Shown here one piece after another: positions 6,503 to 14,376 of a stretch of DNA of 26,673 nt. Positions within the stretch are counted from its first letter, which is position 1. The number at the start of each line of letters is the position of its first letter. Origin of the DNA: CAYTCZ01 sp964436315. GTDB lineage: Bacteria; Actinomycetota; Thermoleophilia; Gaiellales; Gaiellaceae. The DNA lies in the NCBI GenBank assembly GCA_964436315.1, contig CAYTCZ010000052.1, forward strand, positions 1-26,673. Reading direction: 5' to 3'. The notes under the pieces were generated by a model, which was not told the origin of the DNA, searched no databases, and saw nothing but the letters and a program-made list of their open reading frames with translations. The translations under genes were made by a program, and so were the position numbers.

Positions 6503-9500
6503 TTAGTCAGCCAGAAGGAGCTCCGAGACGATTCGGCGCGACCGGAACGCTGTGCGCAGTGCGTCATTCGGGATCGATGCAGCCATCGACTCAAGGCTCT
6601 CCCGCGCCTGCTGGTCGTACTCGGCCTGCTCGGACTCCCGTCCCAGCGACGCGCAGGCGCGTGCCGCGAGGCCGGCGCCTCGCCAGACGAGTCGCTCCTC
6701 GACCACGGCCTGGGCCTGCTCGATGACCGAGCGACCTCGCTCGAACGCGAGCTCGGCGTCGCCAGCGCGGTAGGCGCGGAGGCCGTCTGCATAGTCGCTC
6801 CAGGCGCGAAAGAGAGGGCTCGCGTCGCGGGTTTCGGCGAGCCAGCTCGCAGCTTCGTCCTCTCCTTCCGCAAGTTCCTCTGCCGCCAACAGACGCGCCT
6901 GGGCACTTCCGAACGCGTGATAGCGCGCATCTGCGGCGAGCGCTTGGGACTCCCGAAACAGCGCGGCGCTCTCAGCAGCTTCGCCCCGTGACCCGTGAAC
7001 CCAGGCGTCGAACGCGAGAACCGTCGGGCGCTGGACGTTGCTGCCAACTTCATCAGAAAGGGCTCGGCACGCGGTCGCGTCGGAAGCGAGCAGATCGGTC
7101 GTTCCGAGCTCACCCAGAATCGGTAGGCGTCCGAACGACCGGGAGATGAGCTCGAGTCGCGGGGACTCGAGTCGGGAGGCGATGTCAACCGCCATATTAA
7201 CCTGTGCCACGGCATCGCCTACATTCCCTTGAGCCAGCTGGAGACTCGCACCAACCATCGCCGCGAATGCTTCGTTTCGACGGTCGCCGATCTCGCGCGT
7301 ACCCGCCAGAGCTGTATCGAGCGACGCCAGACCAGCGTGGAACTTGCCGGTAACCCAGCGAAGCCATCCGATCGCGTATTCGTTCTCGTACTCGAGCGCG
7401 CGGTCGCCGAGCTCGTGTAAGAGTCTCCGCGCCTCCTCTCCAACGCGGAGTGCCTCGCCGAACGGTCCGAAGAACAGGCGCGTCTCACAGAGCCCGTGAA
7501 GCGCGGCGGCTTCACCGGCGCGGTCTCCGGACGCCCGGGCGACGCCCAAGGCCTCCTCATGGCTCGCGATCGCTGCTTTCCACTCGCCGCGGCCGAACGC
7601 GATCGTTCCGGCCGTATAGAGGAGCCTTGCCTCGAGGTCATCTGCGCCGGCCTGGCGAGCTCGCTTCAGCGCGGGCTCGAGCCAGCGCTCTCCTTCCGCG
7701 TATTGGTCTTGAAGCCAGAGGATGTGCGTGATCGAGGCGAGCGTCCGGGCTTCAAGATGGACGTCTCCGGCCTTCTCGGCGAGCTCGAGCGCGCGCTCGT
7801 AGTCGGCCTGAGCCTCCGGGAACGATGCGACTTGCTCGTGGGCCGAACCGCGCGCGAGCACAATCTCCGCCTCGACGTCCGCCGCGAGCTCGTCGCCCTG
7901 AACCTCGGAGACGTTGGCCATCGCTACGCCATACCATCGCAAGGCCTCCTGAGGCGCGAAGAGCCGTCGCTTTCGATCGCCGGCGAGCCTGGCACAACGG
8001 GCTGCTTTCACGTGGTCCTCGGCGAGCTCAAAGTGGTGGGCGAGGATCTCGGCGAACTCTTCCCAGCGGCCCCGGGTCCGTGCTTCGATAAATGAGCCCA
8101 CCTCGGCGTGAATCGCACCGCGGCGTGCCCTAGGAATGCTCTCGTAGGCGACGTCGCGCGTCAGAACGTGCTTGAAGATCAACTCCCGCTCGCCCTCGAT
8201 GGAGGATCGCTCACGCTCCCTCATCAGTCCCTTCGAGATGAGGCCCTCGACCGCTCGCTCCGTCTCGCCTGGAGCGAGGCTCTCGAGCGCGCCTTGCCAG
8301 AAGATGCGGCCGACCACAGCCGCGTGCTGGATTGCTCGCTTCTCAGCCGCGGAGAGTGAGTCGATCCGTGAGGCGATGACACCCTGCACGGTGTCGGGCA
8401 GCGCAGCAGGCAGCGTCCCGGCGATCTCCCAGCGACCGCCCTCGCGTACGAGGACGCCATCGTCAATAAGCATGCGCAACAGCTCTTCGGCAAAGAAGGG
8501 ATTTCCCTCTGCGCGTGACAGGATCGGCGCAAGTTGCTCTTCGGACCGAACCATCCCTCGAAGGAATCCGCGAAGTAGGAGTTCGCTCTCCTTTTCATTC
8601 AAGGGGGACAGTGCGATGCTCGCTGCATTCTCGAGTCCGCTGCCCCAGTGCGGCCTGCGCTCGGCGAGTTCTGGTCTCGTCAAACAAAGGATGAGGATCG
8701 GTCCGGTTCCCCGCTCAGCGATCTGCTCGAGGACGTCGAGGAGGCTGAGGTCGGCCCAGTGGAGGTCTTCGATGAGGACGAGGAGTGGTTTATCTCCGGC
8801 CAGCTGCTCGAAGAAATGGCGCCAGGCGCTCGCGATGAAGTCTTGAGCGACCGGAGGTTCGAGGCCGGCGAGCGGATCCGAGATGACCTCGTGGCCAACG
8901 GAGGAAAGGATGATGTCGACGTCACGGTCTGAGACCGAGTAGTCGCCGAACCGGCGCTGCAGGAGGGCTTGTGCCTTGTCCAGCATCGCTGCCGCGGGGT
9001 CGCTGTCCAGGATGCCGGCCTCGGTTTTCAAGATTTCGACCAAGGGCCAATAGGTCAAACCCTCGCCGTACGGCAGGCAGCGGCCACGGGAAATTCTCAT
9101 TTCCGGGTGGGCCGCAGCGAGAGTGCCTGCAAATTCTTGGCCAAGGCGGCTCTTCCCGATTCCGGCAACGCCGACGATCGTCGCCAGGTGAGCTCGCTTC
9201 TCCCGAATCGCCCTCGTGAAGAGAAGTTGGAGAAGGTCGAGCTCTGAATTGCGTCCGACGAGGGGAGAGGTCCGAATTCCGCGCGGGCCCTCCGGGTCCC
9301 GGTCCGCGTCGACTACCTCGAACGTCAAGAGCGGCGCCTCGGTGCCGGGAATGTCGACGGTACCGACCTCTCGATATTGAACGGCATTGCGCGTGTCGCG
9401 GTGCGTTCGTTCGCCCACCAGGATCGTCCCTGGACTTGCTCGTTCCATGAGCCGCGCAGCGATATGCAGCGGACCGCCGGTCACGACACCTTCGTGGTCC

Positions 9501-10045
9501 TCGCCGACGTCCGTTACGACTTCTCCTGTGTCGATTCCAATGGTCATCTGAAACTGGCCTTCGAATGCGGGAAGACCAGTTCGAAGAGCCGGGAGTCGCT
9601 TTTGCATCGCTACGGCTGCGCGAACCGCTCGCTCCGGATCGTCCTCGTGTGCGACCGGCGCGCCGAACACAGCGACAACCGCATCGCCGATGTACTTCTC
9701 GACGGTGCCGTCGAAGCGTTCGATCTCGACGGACATCGCCTCGAAGAAAGGACGGAGGACGCTCTGAAGCTCCTCAGGGTCGAGTGTCGACGCGAGTTCT
9801 GTGGAAGCCGTTAGGTCGGCGAAGAGCGCAGTCACGATCTTTCGTTCCTGCATTGCCACCGGTTCTGCCGACGGCAACGTCAGCGCCGCACCACACCGGC
9901 CGCAGAACCCTTGGTCGGGTGGCCATGTTGTGCCACACGCCGAGCAGGTCACCTCGAGTGACGCGCCGCAGGAGCCACAAAACCGAAAGCCGCTCGGGTT
10001 ACTCGCGCCGCAAGATGGACACACGAGCGTCGCGTTCTCCGTCAC
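6503..10045 (-). CDS. Zinc-ribbon / class III cyclase / AAA ATPase / TPR signalling protein
   Basis: This 1180-residue protein is a STAND-like multidomain regulator of a type common in Actinobacteria. Residues 9-51 form a double zinc ribbon (CxxC pairs at 9/12, 23/26, 34/37, 48/51). Residues about 65-225 are a class III cyclase homology domain with metal aspartates Asp77 (FADLTAST) and Asp121 (YIGDAVVAVFG). Residues about 270-560 are an ATPase module with Walker A at 292-299 (GVAGIGKS) and Walker B (LLVLIEDLHWAD). The remaining C-terminal half is helical and alanine/leucine/glutamate-rich, as in tetratricopeptide repeats. The usual transition-state asparagine is replaced by His194 (LHIAAR), though Arg198 is kept, so cyclase activity is doubtful. 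The start is a GTG at 10045 overlapping the stop of the upstream propeller gene by four bases (GTGA). No DNA-binding domain is seen at the C-terminus. It converges on the dioxygenase gene. Confidence 0.9.
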   Translation of the reverse strand: MTENATLVCPSCGASNPSGFRFCGSCGASLEVTCSACGTTWPPDQGFCGRCGAALTLPSAEPVAMQERKIVTALFADLTASTELASTLDPEELQSVLRPFFEAMSVEIERFDGTVEKYIGDAVVAVFGAPVAHEDDPERAVRAAVAMQKRLPALRTGLPAFEGQFQMTIGIDTGEVVTDVGEDHEGVVTGGPLHIAARLMERASPGTILVGERTHRDTRNAVQYREVGTVDIPGTEAPLLTFEVVDADRDPEGPRGIRTSPLVGRNSELDLLQLLFTRAIREKRAHLATIVGVAGIGKSRLGQEFAGTLAAAHPEMRISRGRCLPYGEGLTYWPLVEILKTEAGILDSDPAAAMLDKAQALLQRRFGDYSVSDRDVDIILSSVGHEVISDPLAGLEPPVAQDFIASAWRHFFEQLAGDKPLLVLIEDLHWADLSLLDVLEQIAERGTGPILILCLTRPELAERRPHWGSGLENAASIALSPLNEKESELLLRGFLRGMVRSEEQLAPILSRAEGNPFFAEELLRMLIDDGVLVREGGRWEIAGTLPAALPDTVQGVIASRIDSLSAAEKRAIQHAAVVGRIFWQGALESLAPGETERAVEGLISKGLMRERERSSIEGERELIFKHVLTRDVAYESIPRARRGAIHAEVGSFIEARTRGRWEEFAEILAHHFELAEDHVKAARCARLAGDRKRRLFAPQEALRWYGVAMANVSEVQGDELAADVEAEIVLARGSAHEQVASFPEAQADYERALELAEKAGDVHLEARTLASITHILWLQDQYAEGERWLEPALKRARQAGADDLEARLLYTAGTIAFGRGEWKAAIASHEEALGVARASGDRAGEAAALHGLCETRLFFGPFGEALRVGEEARRLLHELGDRALEYENEYAIGWLRWVTGKFHAGLASLDTALAGTREIGDRRNEAFAAMVGASLQLAQGNVGDAVAQVNMAVDIASRLESPRLELISRSFGRLPILGELGTTDLLASDATACRALSDEVGSNVQRPTVLAFDAWVHGSRGEAAESAALFRESQALAADARYHAFGSAQARLLAAEELAEGEDEAASWLAETRDASPLFRAWSDYADGLRAYRAGDAELAFERGRSVIEQAQAVVEERLVWRGAGLAARACASLGRESEQAEYDQQARESLESMAASIPNDALRTAFRSRRIVSELLLAD

Positions 10046-11013
10046 GAGCCGGAGGCAAGCGCCACGATCCTCGCGGGAGCCTCACCCTCGAGTTCGACGC
10101 GTTTCCACGACTCGCCCGCGTCCTGCGTCTCGAACAGCGAGCCGTCCCGGAGGCCGACGATCAGCGATCGATCACATGTCACCAACGCGTACGGCATGGA
10201 ATCCAGCGGGTCAGGCAGGCCGCCGCCGAGCTCCACCCACGGCCCCGGCTCGGTCCAGCGATAGACCTTCGCCTTGGCTGGTCGATCCGTGTGCGCGTCA
10301 TACGGCCCGTAGGTTGCCGAGATGTACCAAACGTCCGGATCGGCAGGATCGACGGCGAGCGCCCACGTGTAGTGCCGATCCCGACCTGAATCGGCCGCCT
10401 CCCAGGTCAGGCCGCCGTCCTTGCTCTGAGCCGCGCCTCCTCCGGCGGCCTCGTAGGCGCGTCCGGGCCTCCCGGGATGCCAGGCGAGCTCGTGCGCATC
10501 TTTTTGAGCGCCCGGTCGATGATCGCTCCAAGTCGCGCCACCGTCCTCGCTCCGCATGACCCCGCCAAGCTCGATGCCCGCGAGGATGAGGTCCGCGTCG
10601 TGCGGACTCGGTGCCACCCAGCGGACGTGTGACGTCCACGGGCGCGGGGGAAAACTCCACGTCGGAGCCGAGGGGATCTCCCGCAGCGTCTCGAGCTCCT
10701 TCCATGTCGTGCCCTCATCTCGGCTGACGAACAGCATGCTCGGCTCCGTTCCCGCATAGACCGCTCCATCGGCGGCACTGACCGCGACGGAGAAGACATC
10801 GTCGGCGGGCAAACCACAGGCGGTCCAACTCTGACCCGAGTCGCTGCTCCTCCAGAGTCTGTCTCCGCGCGTGCCGGCATAGACCGTCGACGGGGTAGCC
10901 GGGTCGACCGCGACGCATTGCGGCTGGCGTCCGGTGAACCCAATGCGGCAGGTTCGGGTCTCGAGGTCGACTACAGTCATGGAGTTTCCCGTCGCCGCGT
11001 AGAGCCGGGCCAT
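10042..11013 (-). CDS. BNR/Asp-box beta-propeller protein
   Basis: The 323-residue protein contains five Asp-box repeats of the S/T-x-D-x-G-x-S/T-W type at about 56-63, 97-104, 155-162, 197-204 and 296-303, separated by strands such as VYAGT and LILAGIE. This is the signature of a six- or seven-bladed propeller of the sialidase/VPS10/BNR superfamily. The Arg-triad and Asp/Tyr/Glu catalytic residues of true sialidases are not evident, so a binding or scaffold role is more likely than a hydrolase. No signal peptide is present (it starts MARLYAATGN), implying a cytoplasmic protein, whereas many BNR proteins are exported. Its TGA overlaps the GTG of the cyclase/AAA gene, so the two are translationally coupled and probably work together. 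It is divergent from the alkyltransferase gene with 49 bases between the starts. Confidence 0.88.
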   Translation of the reverse strand: MARLYAATGNSMTVVDLETRTCRIGFTGRQPQCVAVDPATPSTVYAGTRGDRLWRSSDSGQSWTACGLPADDVFSVAVSAADGAVYAGTEPSMLFVSRDEGTTWKELETLREIPSAPTWSFPPRPWTSHVRWVAPSPHDADLILAGIELGGVMRSEDGGATWSDHRPGAQKDAHELAWHPGRPGRAYEAAGGGAAQSKDGGLTWEAADSGRDRHYTWALAVDPADPDVWYISATYGPYDAHTDRPAKAKVYRWTEPGPWVELGGGLPDPLDSMPYALVTCDRSLIVGLRDGSLFETQDAGESWKRVELEGEAPARIVALASGS

Positions 11014-11018
11014 ACGGA

Positions 11019-11042
11019 GCGAGCCTACCGATTTCGGCTCGC
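11019..11042. promoter_or_regulatory. Inverted repeat between divergent operons (candidate operator)
   Basis: A perfect 7-bp inverted repeat, GCGAGCC and GGCTCGC, with a 10-base spacer occupies the middle of the 49-base gap between the divergent starts of the propeller gene (11013) and the alkyltransferase gene (11063). The position suits a regulator binding site acting on both operons or a small RNA hairpin at the transcript start. No promoter hexamers were recognised with confidence, so the assignment is tentative. Confidence 0.3.
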
Positions 11043-11062
11043 CTCTCAGGCATTGTTCAGGG

Positions 11063-11530
11063 GTGCAGGTGAATGCCTACGAGGTTGCGGACTGGGGGGT
11101 GGGAACGCTCTATCTGCACGACGGACGGCTCGTCGATCACGAGCTTCCAACGGCGCGGAAGCCGGCTGGACCGATCGTCGACGCCGACGACCTCGTCGAG
11201 CACATCCGCCGGTATTTCGCCGGCGACCGCGTGACGTTCACGGCGGTCGATCTCGATCTTGACTGGTGTACTCCGTTTCAGCGCGCTATTGCGGAGGTGC
11301 TCCGCAACGTCCCGTACGGCGAGACAGTCTCCTACGGCGAGTTGGCCGCGCTCGCCGGGCATCCGAACGCCCAGAGGGCTGCCGGGACCTTCTGTGCGCA
11401 GAATCGCTTTCCGATCTTCCTCCCCTGTCATCGGGTGGTGGCCGCCTCCGGCCTCGGCTCCTACGGCGAACTCGGAACCGAGTACAAGTCTCGCCTGCTC
11501 CGACTGGAAGGGGTGGACGTGCCGCCGTGA
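11063..11530 (+). CDS. Methylated-DNA--protein-cysteine S-methyltransferase (Ogt/MGMT)
   Basis: This suicide repair protein transfers the alkyl group from O6-alkylguanine in DNA to its own cysteine. The 155-residue protein has the short N-terminal ribonuclease-H-like domain and the conserved C-terminal domain: TPFQRAIAEVLRNVPYGETVSYGELA, the helix-turn-helix with Arg105 (AQRAAG) as the base-flipping finger, and the active-site LPCHRVV with Cys122, followed by GSYG and KSRLLRLEG. It is slightly shorter than E. coli Ogt but complete. The start is GTG at 11063. Its stop overlaps the whiA GTG start by four bases (GTGA), so both are likely translated together, an uncommon partnership. No Ada-type regulatory domain is present. 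Confidence 0.94.
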   Translation: MQVNAYEVADWGVGTLYLHDGRLVDHELPTARKPAGPIVDADDLVEHIRRYFAGDRVTFTAVDLDLDWCTPFQRAIAEVLRNVPYGETVSYGELAALAGHPNAQRAAGTFCAQNRFPIFLPCHRVVAASGLGSYGELGTEYKSRLLRLEGVDVPP

Positions 11531-12447
11531 GTCTCTCCGACGACGTCCGAAGCGAGTTGTCTGCCATCGATCCAGCGAGACCCTGCTGTCGCCTCGCCGA
11601 GCTGTCGGCGCTCGTCCGGACCGGCGGGAGTATCCATTTTCGAGGCGGGGGCCGCGTCAGCATCGACGTTCGGCTATCGAGTGCGCCCGTGGCGCGGCGA
11701 GCCTTCTCGCTTCTTCGAAGCTACGGAGTTCCGTGCGAGGTCCGCACATATCGCCAGCAGGCTTTCGAGCGCTCGACCAGATTCGAGCTGTATGTCGAAG
11801 ACGACGCGCGGGCGCTTCAGGCCTTGAACGAGGCGGGCGTGCTCGACCTGAGCCTTGCTCCACTCGAACAGCCTCCAGCTCGAGTCATCGCGCGGTCCTG
11901 CTGTCGCGCTGCCTACCTACGGGGAGTCCTGCTCGCGGCAGGGTCGGTTAGTGGCCCGCCGAATCCCCACCTCGAATTCCGACTTCCAGATCACGAGCGC
12001 GCGCGATTCGTGAGCGCGGTTGCTGCCGAGGATGAGCTCCGGCTCGCAATTCGGAGTCGTCGCGGTCATGCGATCGCCTACGCGAAGGGCCGCGAGCGAA
12101 TCACAGAACTCCTCGCGTTCATGGGAGCGAACGAAGCGGCCCTGGCGTTCGAGGAAGATTCAGTGGTATCGGCGACGCGGAGTGCGGCGAATCGACTCGC
12201 CAACGCTGACCATGCCAACTTGAAGCGGTCCAGCCTCGCGGCCGCCGGCCAACTGCGAGCGATCAACAAACTCCAGGCGACTGGAGATCTCAGCCGCCTG
12301 GATTCCACGTTGCAAGAGCTCGCATCGCTCCGGCTCGAACACCCGACCGTGTCGCTCGCGGAACTCGGGAAGCTCTGTCGGCCGCCGGCGCCAAAACCGA
12401 CCGTGCACCGGCGGCTTCGCAAGCTCCAGCGCCTCGCCGAAGCCTAG
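11527..12447 (+). CDS. whiA: WhiA, sporulation/cell-division regulator homologue
   Basis: WhiA is a DNA-binding protein of Gram-positive bacteria that controls sporulation septation genes with WhiB in Streptomyces and affects division and chromosome segregation in Bacillus. The 306-residue product has the typical architecture: an N-terminal degenerate LAGLIDADG homing-endonuclease fold (RPCCRLAELSALVRTGGS near 18-36, then CCRAAYLRGVLLAAGSVSGP near 120-139) and a C-terminal helix-turn-helix (SLAELGKL near 277, then KPTVHRRLRKLQRLAE). The reading frame extends upstream inside the alkyltransferase gene; GTG 11527 was chosen because it matches the family start (SLSDDVRSELS) and gives a four-base GTGA overlap. 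The flanking uvrC and pgk-tpiA are typical distant neighbours, but rapZ and gluY are missing. Confidence 0.93.
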   Translation: MSLSDDVRSELSAIDPARPCCRLAELSALVRTGGSIHFRGGGRVSIDVRLSSAPVARRAFSLLRSYGVPCEVRTYRQQAFERSTRFELYVEDDARALQALNEAGVLDLSLAPLEQPPARVIARSCCRAAYLRGVLLAAGSVSGPPNPHLEFRLPDHERARFVSAVAAEDELRLAIRSRRGHAIAYAKGRERITELLAFMGANEAALAFEEDSVVSATRSAANRLANADHANLKRSSLAAAGQLRAINKLQATGDLSRLDSTLQELASLRLEHPTVSLAELGKLCRPPAPKPTVHRRLRKLQRLAEA

Positions 12448-12540
12448 GACCGACCTCACTCATTCCCTTCTCATCTCGGGTATCTACCTTGGGAGCAGTT
12501 CACGTAAGCCCAGGGACACATCTTCTGGAGGTACGAATCG

Positions 12541-12882
12541 ATGAGCAGGAAACGCATTGCGGTTCTGAGTACAGGCGTCCTACTCGCCGTCGGCGCGGTA
12601 GCAGGAGGAAGCGCGGCTGCGCTCACCGGCAGCGGTAGTAGCGACGACCCACCGCTGACTGGATCGACGCTCGAGCAGGCCACCGCCGCGGCTCTCGCCC
12701 ACACCGGAGGCGGAACGGTCATCGAGACCGAGGCCGGCGATGATGGTGCTGCCTACGGCGTCGAAATTGCTCTTGACGACGGAAGCGTTGTCGAGGTGAA
12801 CCTTGACGAGAGTTTCTCCGTCATCGGCCAAGAGCTCGATGACGATGGTTCGGGCGACGGCGACGGACCGAACGACGACTAG
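12541..12882 (+). CDS. Small exported PepSY-domain protein
   Basis: The 113-residue protein starts with a basic n-region and hydrophobic segment (residues about 4-27), giving a signal peptide or membrane anchor; no lipobox cysteine is present. The mature part contains one PepSY-like unit: a helix (STLEQATAAALAHTGGG), then TVIETEAGDDGAAYGVEIAL and DGSVVEVNLDESFSVIGQE. It ends in a strongly acidic Asp/Gly tail. PepSY domains often bind or inhibit peptidases outside the membrane, but many small actinobacterial ones have no known partner. A clear GGAGG at 12527-12531, nine bases before the ATG, supports the start. It stands alone between whiA (93 bases upstream) and pgk and is followed by a GC-rich hairpin. 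Confidence 0.85.
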   Translation: MSRKRIAVLSTGVLLAVGAVAGGSAAALTGSGSSDDPPLTGSTLEQATAAALAHTGGGTVIETEAGDDGAAYGVEIALDDGSVVEVNLDESFSVIGQELDDDGSGDGDGPNDD

Positions 12883-12925
12883 GCACGCGACTCGGTTTTT
12901 CGCACGAGGTAACGGGAGCAGGTTG

Positions 12926-12948
12926 GCCAGGCCGCAGGACGGCCTGGC
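12926..12948 (+). terminator. GC-rich hairpin downstream of the PepSY gene
   Basis: A perfect 9-bp stem, GCCAGGCCG with CGGCCTGGC, closes a five-base loop and begins 44 bases after the PepSY stop codon. There is no T-run behind it, so it would be a terminator of the U-tract-less sort often proposed for high-GC actinobacteria, or simply an mRNA-stabilising stem. Confidence 0.45.
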
Positions 12949-12979
12949 GACGAAAACCGCTCCGTCGACCTCAAATCTT

Positions 12980-13031
12980 GGGGTCAGGTCTCTGATGTTG
13001 CGGCTAGCTGCACCATCAGAGACCTGACCCC
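12980..13031. repeat. Perfect 18-bp inverted repeat (REP/RAYT-like palindrome)
   Basis: GGGGTCAGGTCTCTGATG at 12980-12997 is matched exactly by its reverse complement at 13014-13031, with a 16-base spacer that itself centres on GCTAGC. The stem is longer than an ordinary terminator and has no T-run on either side. The GGGGTCAGGTCT core is, from memory, like the palindromes associated with REP-associated tyrosine transposases (TnpA-REP/IS200-like) in many unrelated bacteria; no transposase is present here. It occurs only once in the window. It could be a mobilised REP-like element or a scar of one. Confidence 0.75.
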
Positions 13032-13247
13032 GTGCATGAGCGGGCCGGAGGAGAAGCTCCGAGGACGACCTCCTCCCCCGGTGAATCCGCGTTCAGAACC
13101 CTGGCGCCGGACGGGGTCTGGATCCGACACCGGACGAGCGCGGGCCCGCTTCCGTGGAGTATGACGAGCGCGGTCTCGGTTGCCAAATCGGGAAATTCGG
13201 CGAGATCCCGCTGATTAGAATGGCCTCGAAGCCGACTGGAAGCGATC

Positions 13248-13253
13248 GAGGGG
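13248..13253 (+). promoter_or_regulatory. Ribosome binding site fixing the pgk TTG start
   Basis: GAGGGG lies nine bases before the TTG at 13263. The nearby ATG at about 13287 is out of frame, so this site decides the unusual start codon of pgk. Confidence 0.6.
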
Positions 13254-13262
13254 TCCGCGCCT

Positions 13263-14351
13263 TTGCACAAGCCAAGATCTGTTCGTGATGCCGACGTAGC
13301 CGGCAAACGTGTTCTTGTGCGCGTTGACTTCAACGTGCCCTTGGACGGAGCGCGGGTTGCCGACGACACGCGGATTCGAGCGGCATTGCCGACGATCGAG
13401 CTGCTGCTTGACCGCGGTACGAGGCAGGTCATCCTTGTCTCGCACCTCGGCCGCCCGAAGGGGAAGCCCGACCCTGCCTACTCGCTGAGGCCGGCTGCGA
13501 CCCGCTTGGAGGAGCTCGTCGGGCGGGAGGTGGCTTTCGACGACCCTGCGGCGCCGCTGACGGTGCTCGAGAACACGCGGTTCGACCTCCGAGAGCGCGA
13601 CAACGACGACGGATACTCGCAGGAACTCGCGGAACGCGCCGACATCTACGTCAACGACGCGTTCGGATCTGCACATCGCGCGCACGCTTCGACCGAAGGT
13701 GTTGCGCACTATTTGCCAGCCTACGCCGGCCTGCTTCTCGAGCGCGAGCTCGACGAGCTCGGCGGTCTCCTGAGTAAGCCGGAACGACCGTTTATCGCAG
13801 TCCTTGGTGGGGCGAAGGTCACAGACAAGATCGGCGTTCTCGCGAAACTCTCGACGCTCGCCGACGACCTCCTCATCGGCGGGAAGATGGCCGAAGAGCT
13901 CCGGACCAGTGATGCGCATGGGCTTGCGGCCGGGGGAGCAGACGTCCATTTGCCGGAGGACGTCGTGGCGGCGGCCGAGTTCGAGGCCGATGCCGAGGCT
14001 GCCACCGCGGCATGGGACGCGGTTCCCGACGGTTGGCTCGGTCTCGATATCGGTCCGGCGACATGCCGTGAGTTCGAGGAACTGATCGCCGGGGCGCGCA
14101 CCGTGTTCTGGAACGGCCCGATGGGAGTGTTTGAGTGGCCGCGCTTTGCGGCCGGAACGAACGCCGTGGCTCAAGCCGTCGCAACAACCGAGGCTCACAC
14201 CGTCGTGGGAGGTGGCGACTCCGTACGGGCGATTGAGGAGTTGGGTGTCGCTGGCAGCGTCGACTGGGTCTCGACGGGCGGCGGCGCCTCGCTCGAGCTG
14301 CTGGAGGGGAAGGAGCTCCCCGGAGTGGCAGTCATCCCGGAAGCTGACTAG
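13263..14351 (+). CDS. pgk: Phosphoglycerate kinase
   Basis: Interconverts 1,3-bisphosphoglycerate plus ADP and 3-phosphoglycerate plus ATP in glycolysis and gluconeogenesis. Family blocks are all present: KRVLVRVDFNVPL (15-27), SHLGRPKG (60-67), VLENTRF, YVNDAFGSAHRAHAST (129-144), GGAKVTDKI (172-180), WNGPMGVFE, VGGGDS (335-340) and STGGGASLELLEGK (347-360). At 362 residues it is about 30 shorter than usual bacterial enzymes; the main deletion is after LLIGGKMAEEL (about 205-220), where the long loop of the nucleotide domain is shortened. The start is TTG 13263 with GAGGGG nine bases upstream. It heads pgk-tpiA-gpmI; the stop is 25 bases before tpiA. The gap gene that usually precedes it is absent. 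Confidence 0.96.
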   Translation: MHKPRSVRDADVAGKRVLVRVDFNVPLDGARVADDTRIRAALPTIELLLDRGTRQVILVSHLGRPKGKPDPAYSLRPAATRLEELVGREVAFDDPAAPLTVLENTRFDLRERDNDDGYSQELAERADIYVNDAFGSAHRAHASTEGVAHYLPAYAGLLLERELDELGGLLSKPERPFIAVLGGAKVTDKIGVLAKLSTLADDLLIGGKMAEELRTSDAHGLAAGGADVHLPEDVVAAAEFEADAEAATAAWDAVPDGWLGLDIGPATCREFEELIAGARTVFWNGPMGVFEWPRFAAGTNAVAQAVATTEAHTVVGGGDSVRAIEELGVAGSVDWVSTGGGASLELLEGKELPGVAVIPEAD

Positions 14352-14376
14352 ATCAAGAGAGGGAAGGCGGCGAGCG

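Larger units (their letters stand above)
12883..13262. other. Non-coding stretch between the PepSY gene and pgk
   Basis: These 380 bases hold a 9-bp GC hairpin (12926-12948) just after the PepSY gene, a perfect 18-bp inverted repeat (12980-13031), and about 230 further bases leading to pgk, where the pgk promoter should lie. Short open frames exist on both strands between 13032 and 13220, including a minus-strand one ending inside the inverted repeat, but none has a good start and ribosome binding site, and I recognise none of them. TAGAAT at 13216-13221 could be a -10 element for pgk, without a convincing -35. Confidence 0.6.

Noticed and set aside
5849..6991. A 380-residue reading of the dioxygenase frame continuing to 6991
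   Set aside because: After about residue 107 the sequence is out of frame and runs antisense through the cyclase/TPR gene; homology continues in the other frame.
13016..13200. Minus-strand frame with a protein-like stretch (TALVILHGSGPALVRCRIQ) ending in the inverted repeat
   Set aside because: No ATG/GTG with a ribosome binding site; only a poor TTG. The opposite strand is equally open. Could be a gene remnant but not supportable.
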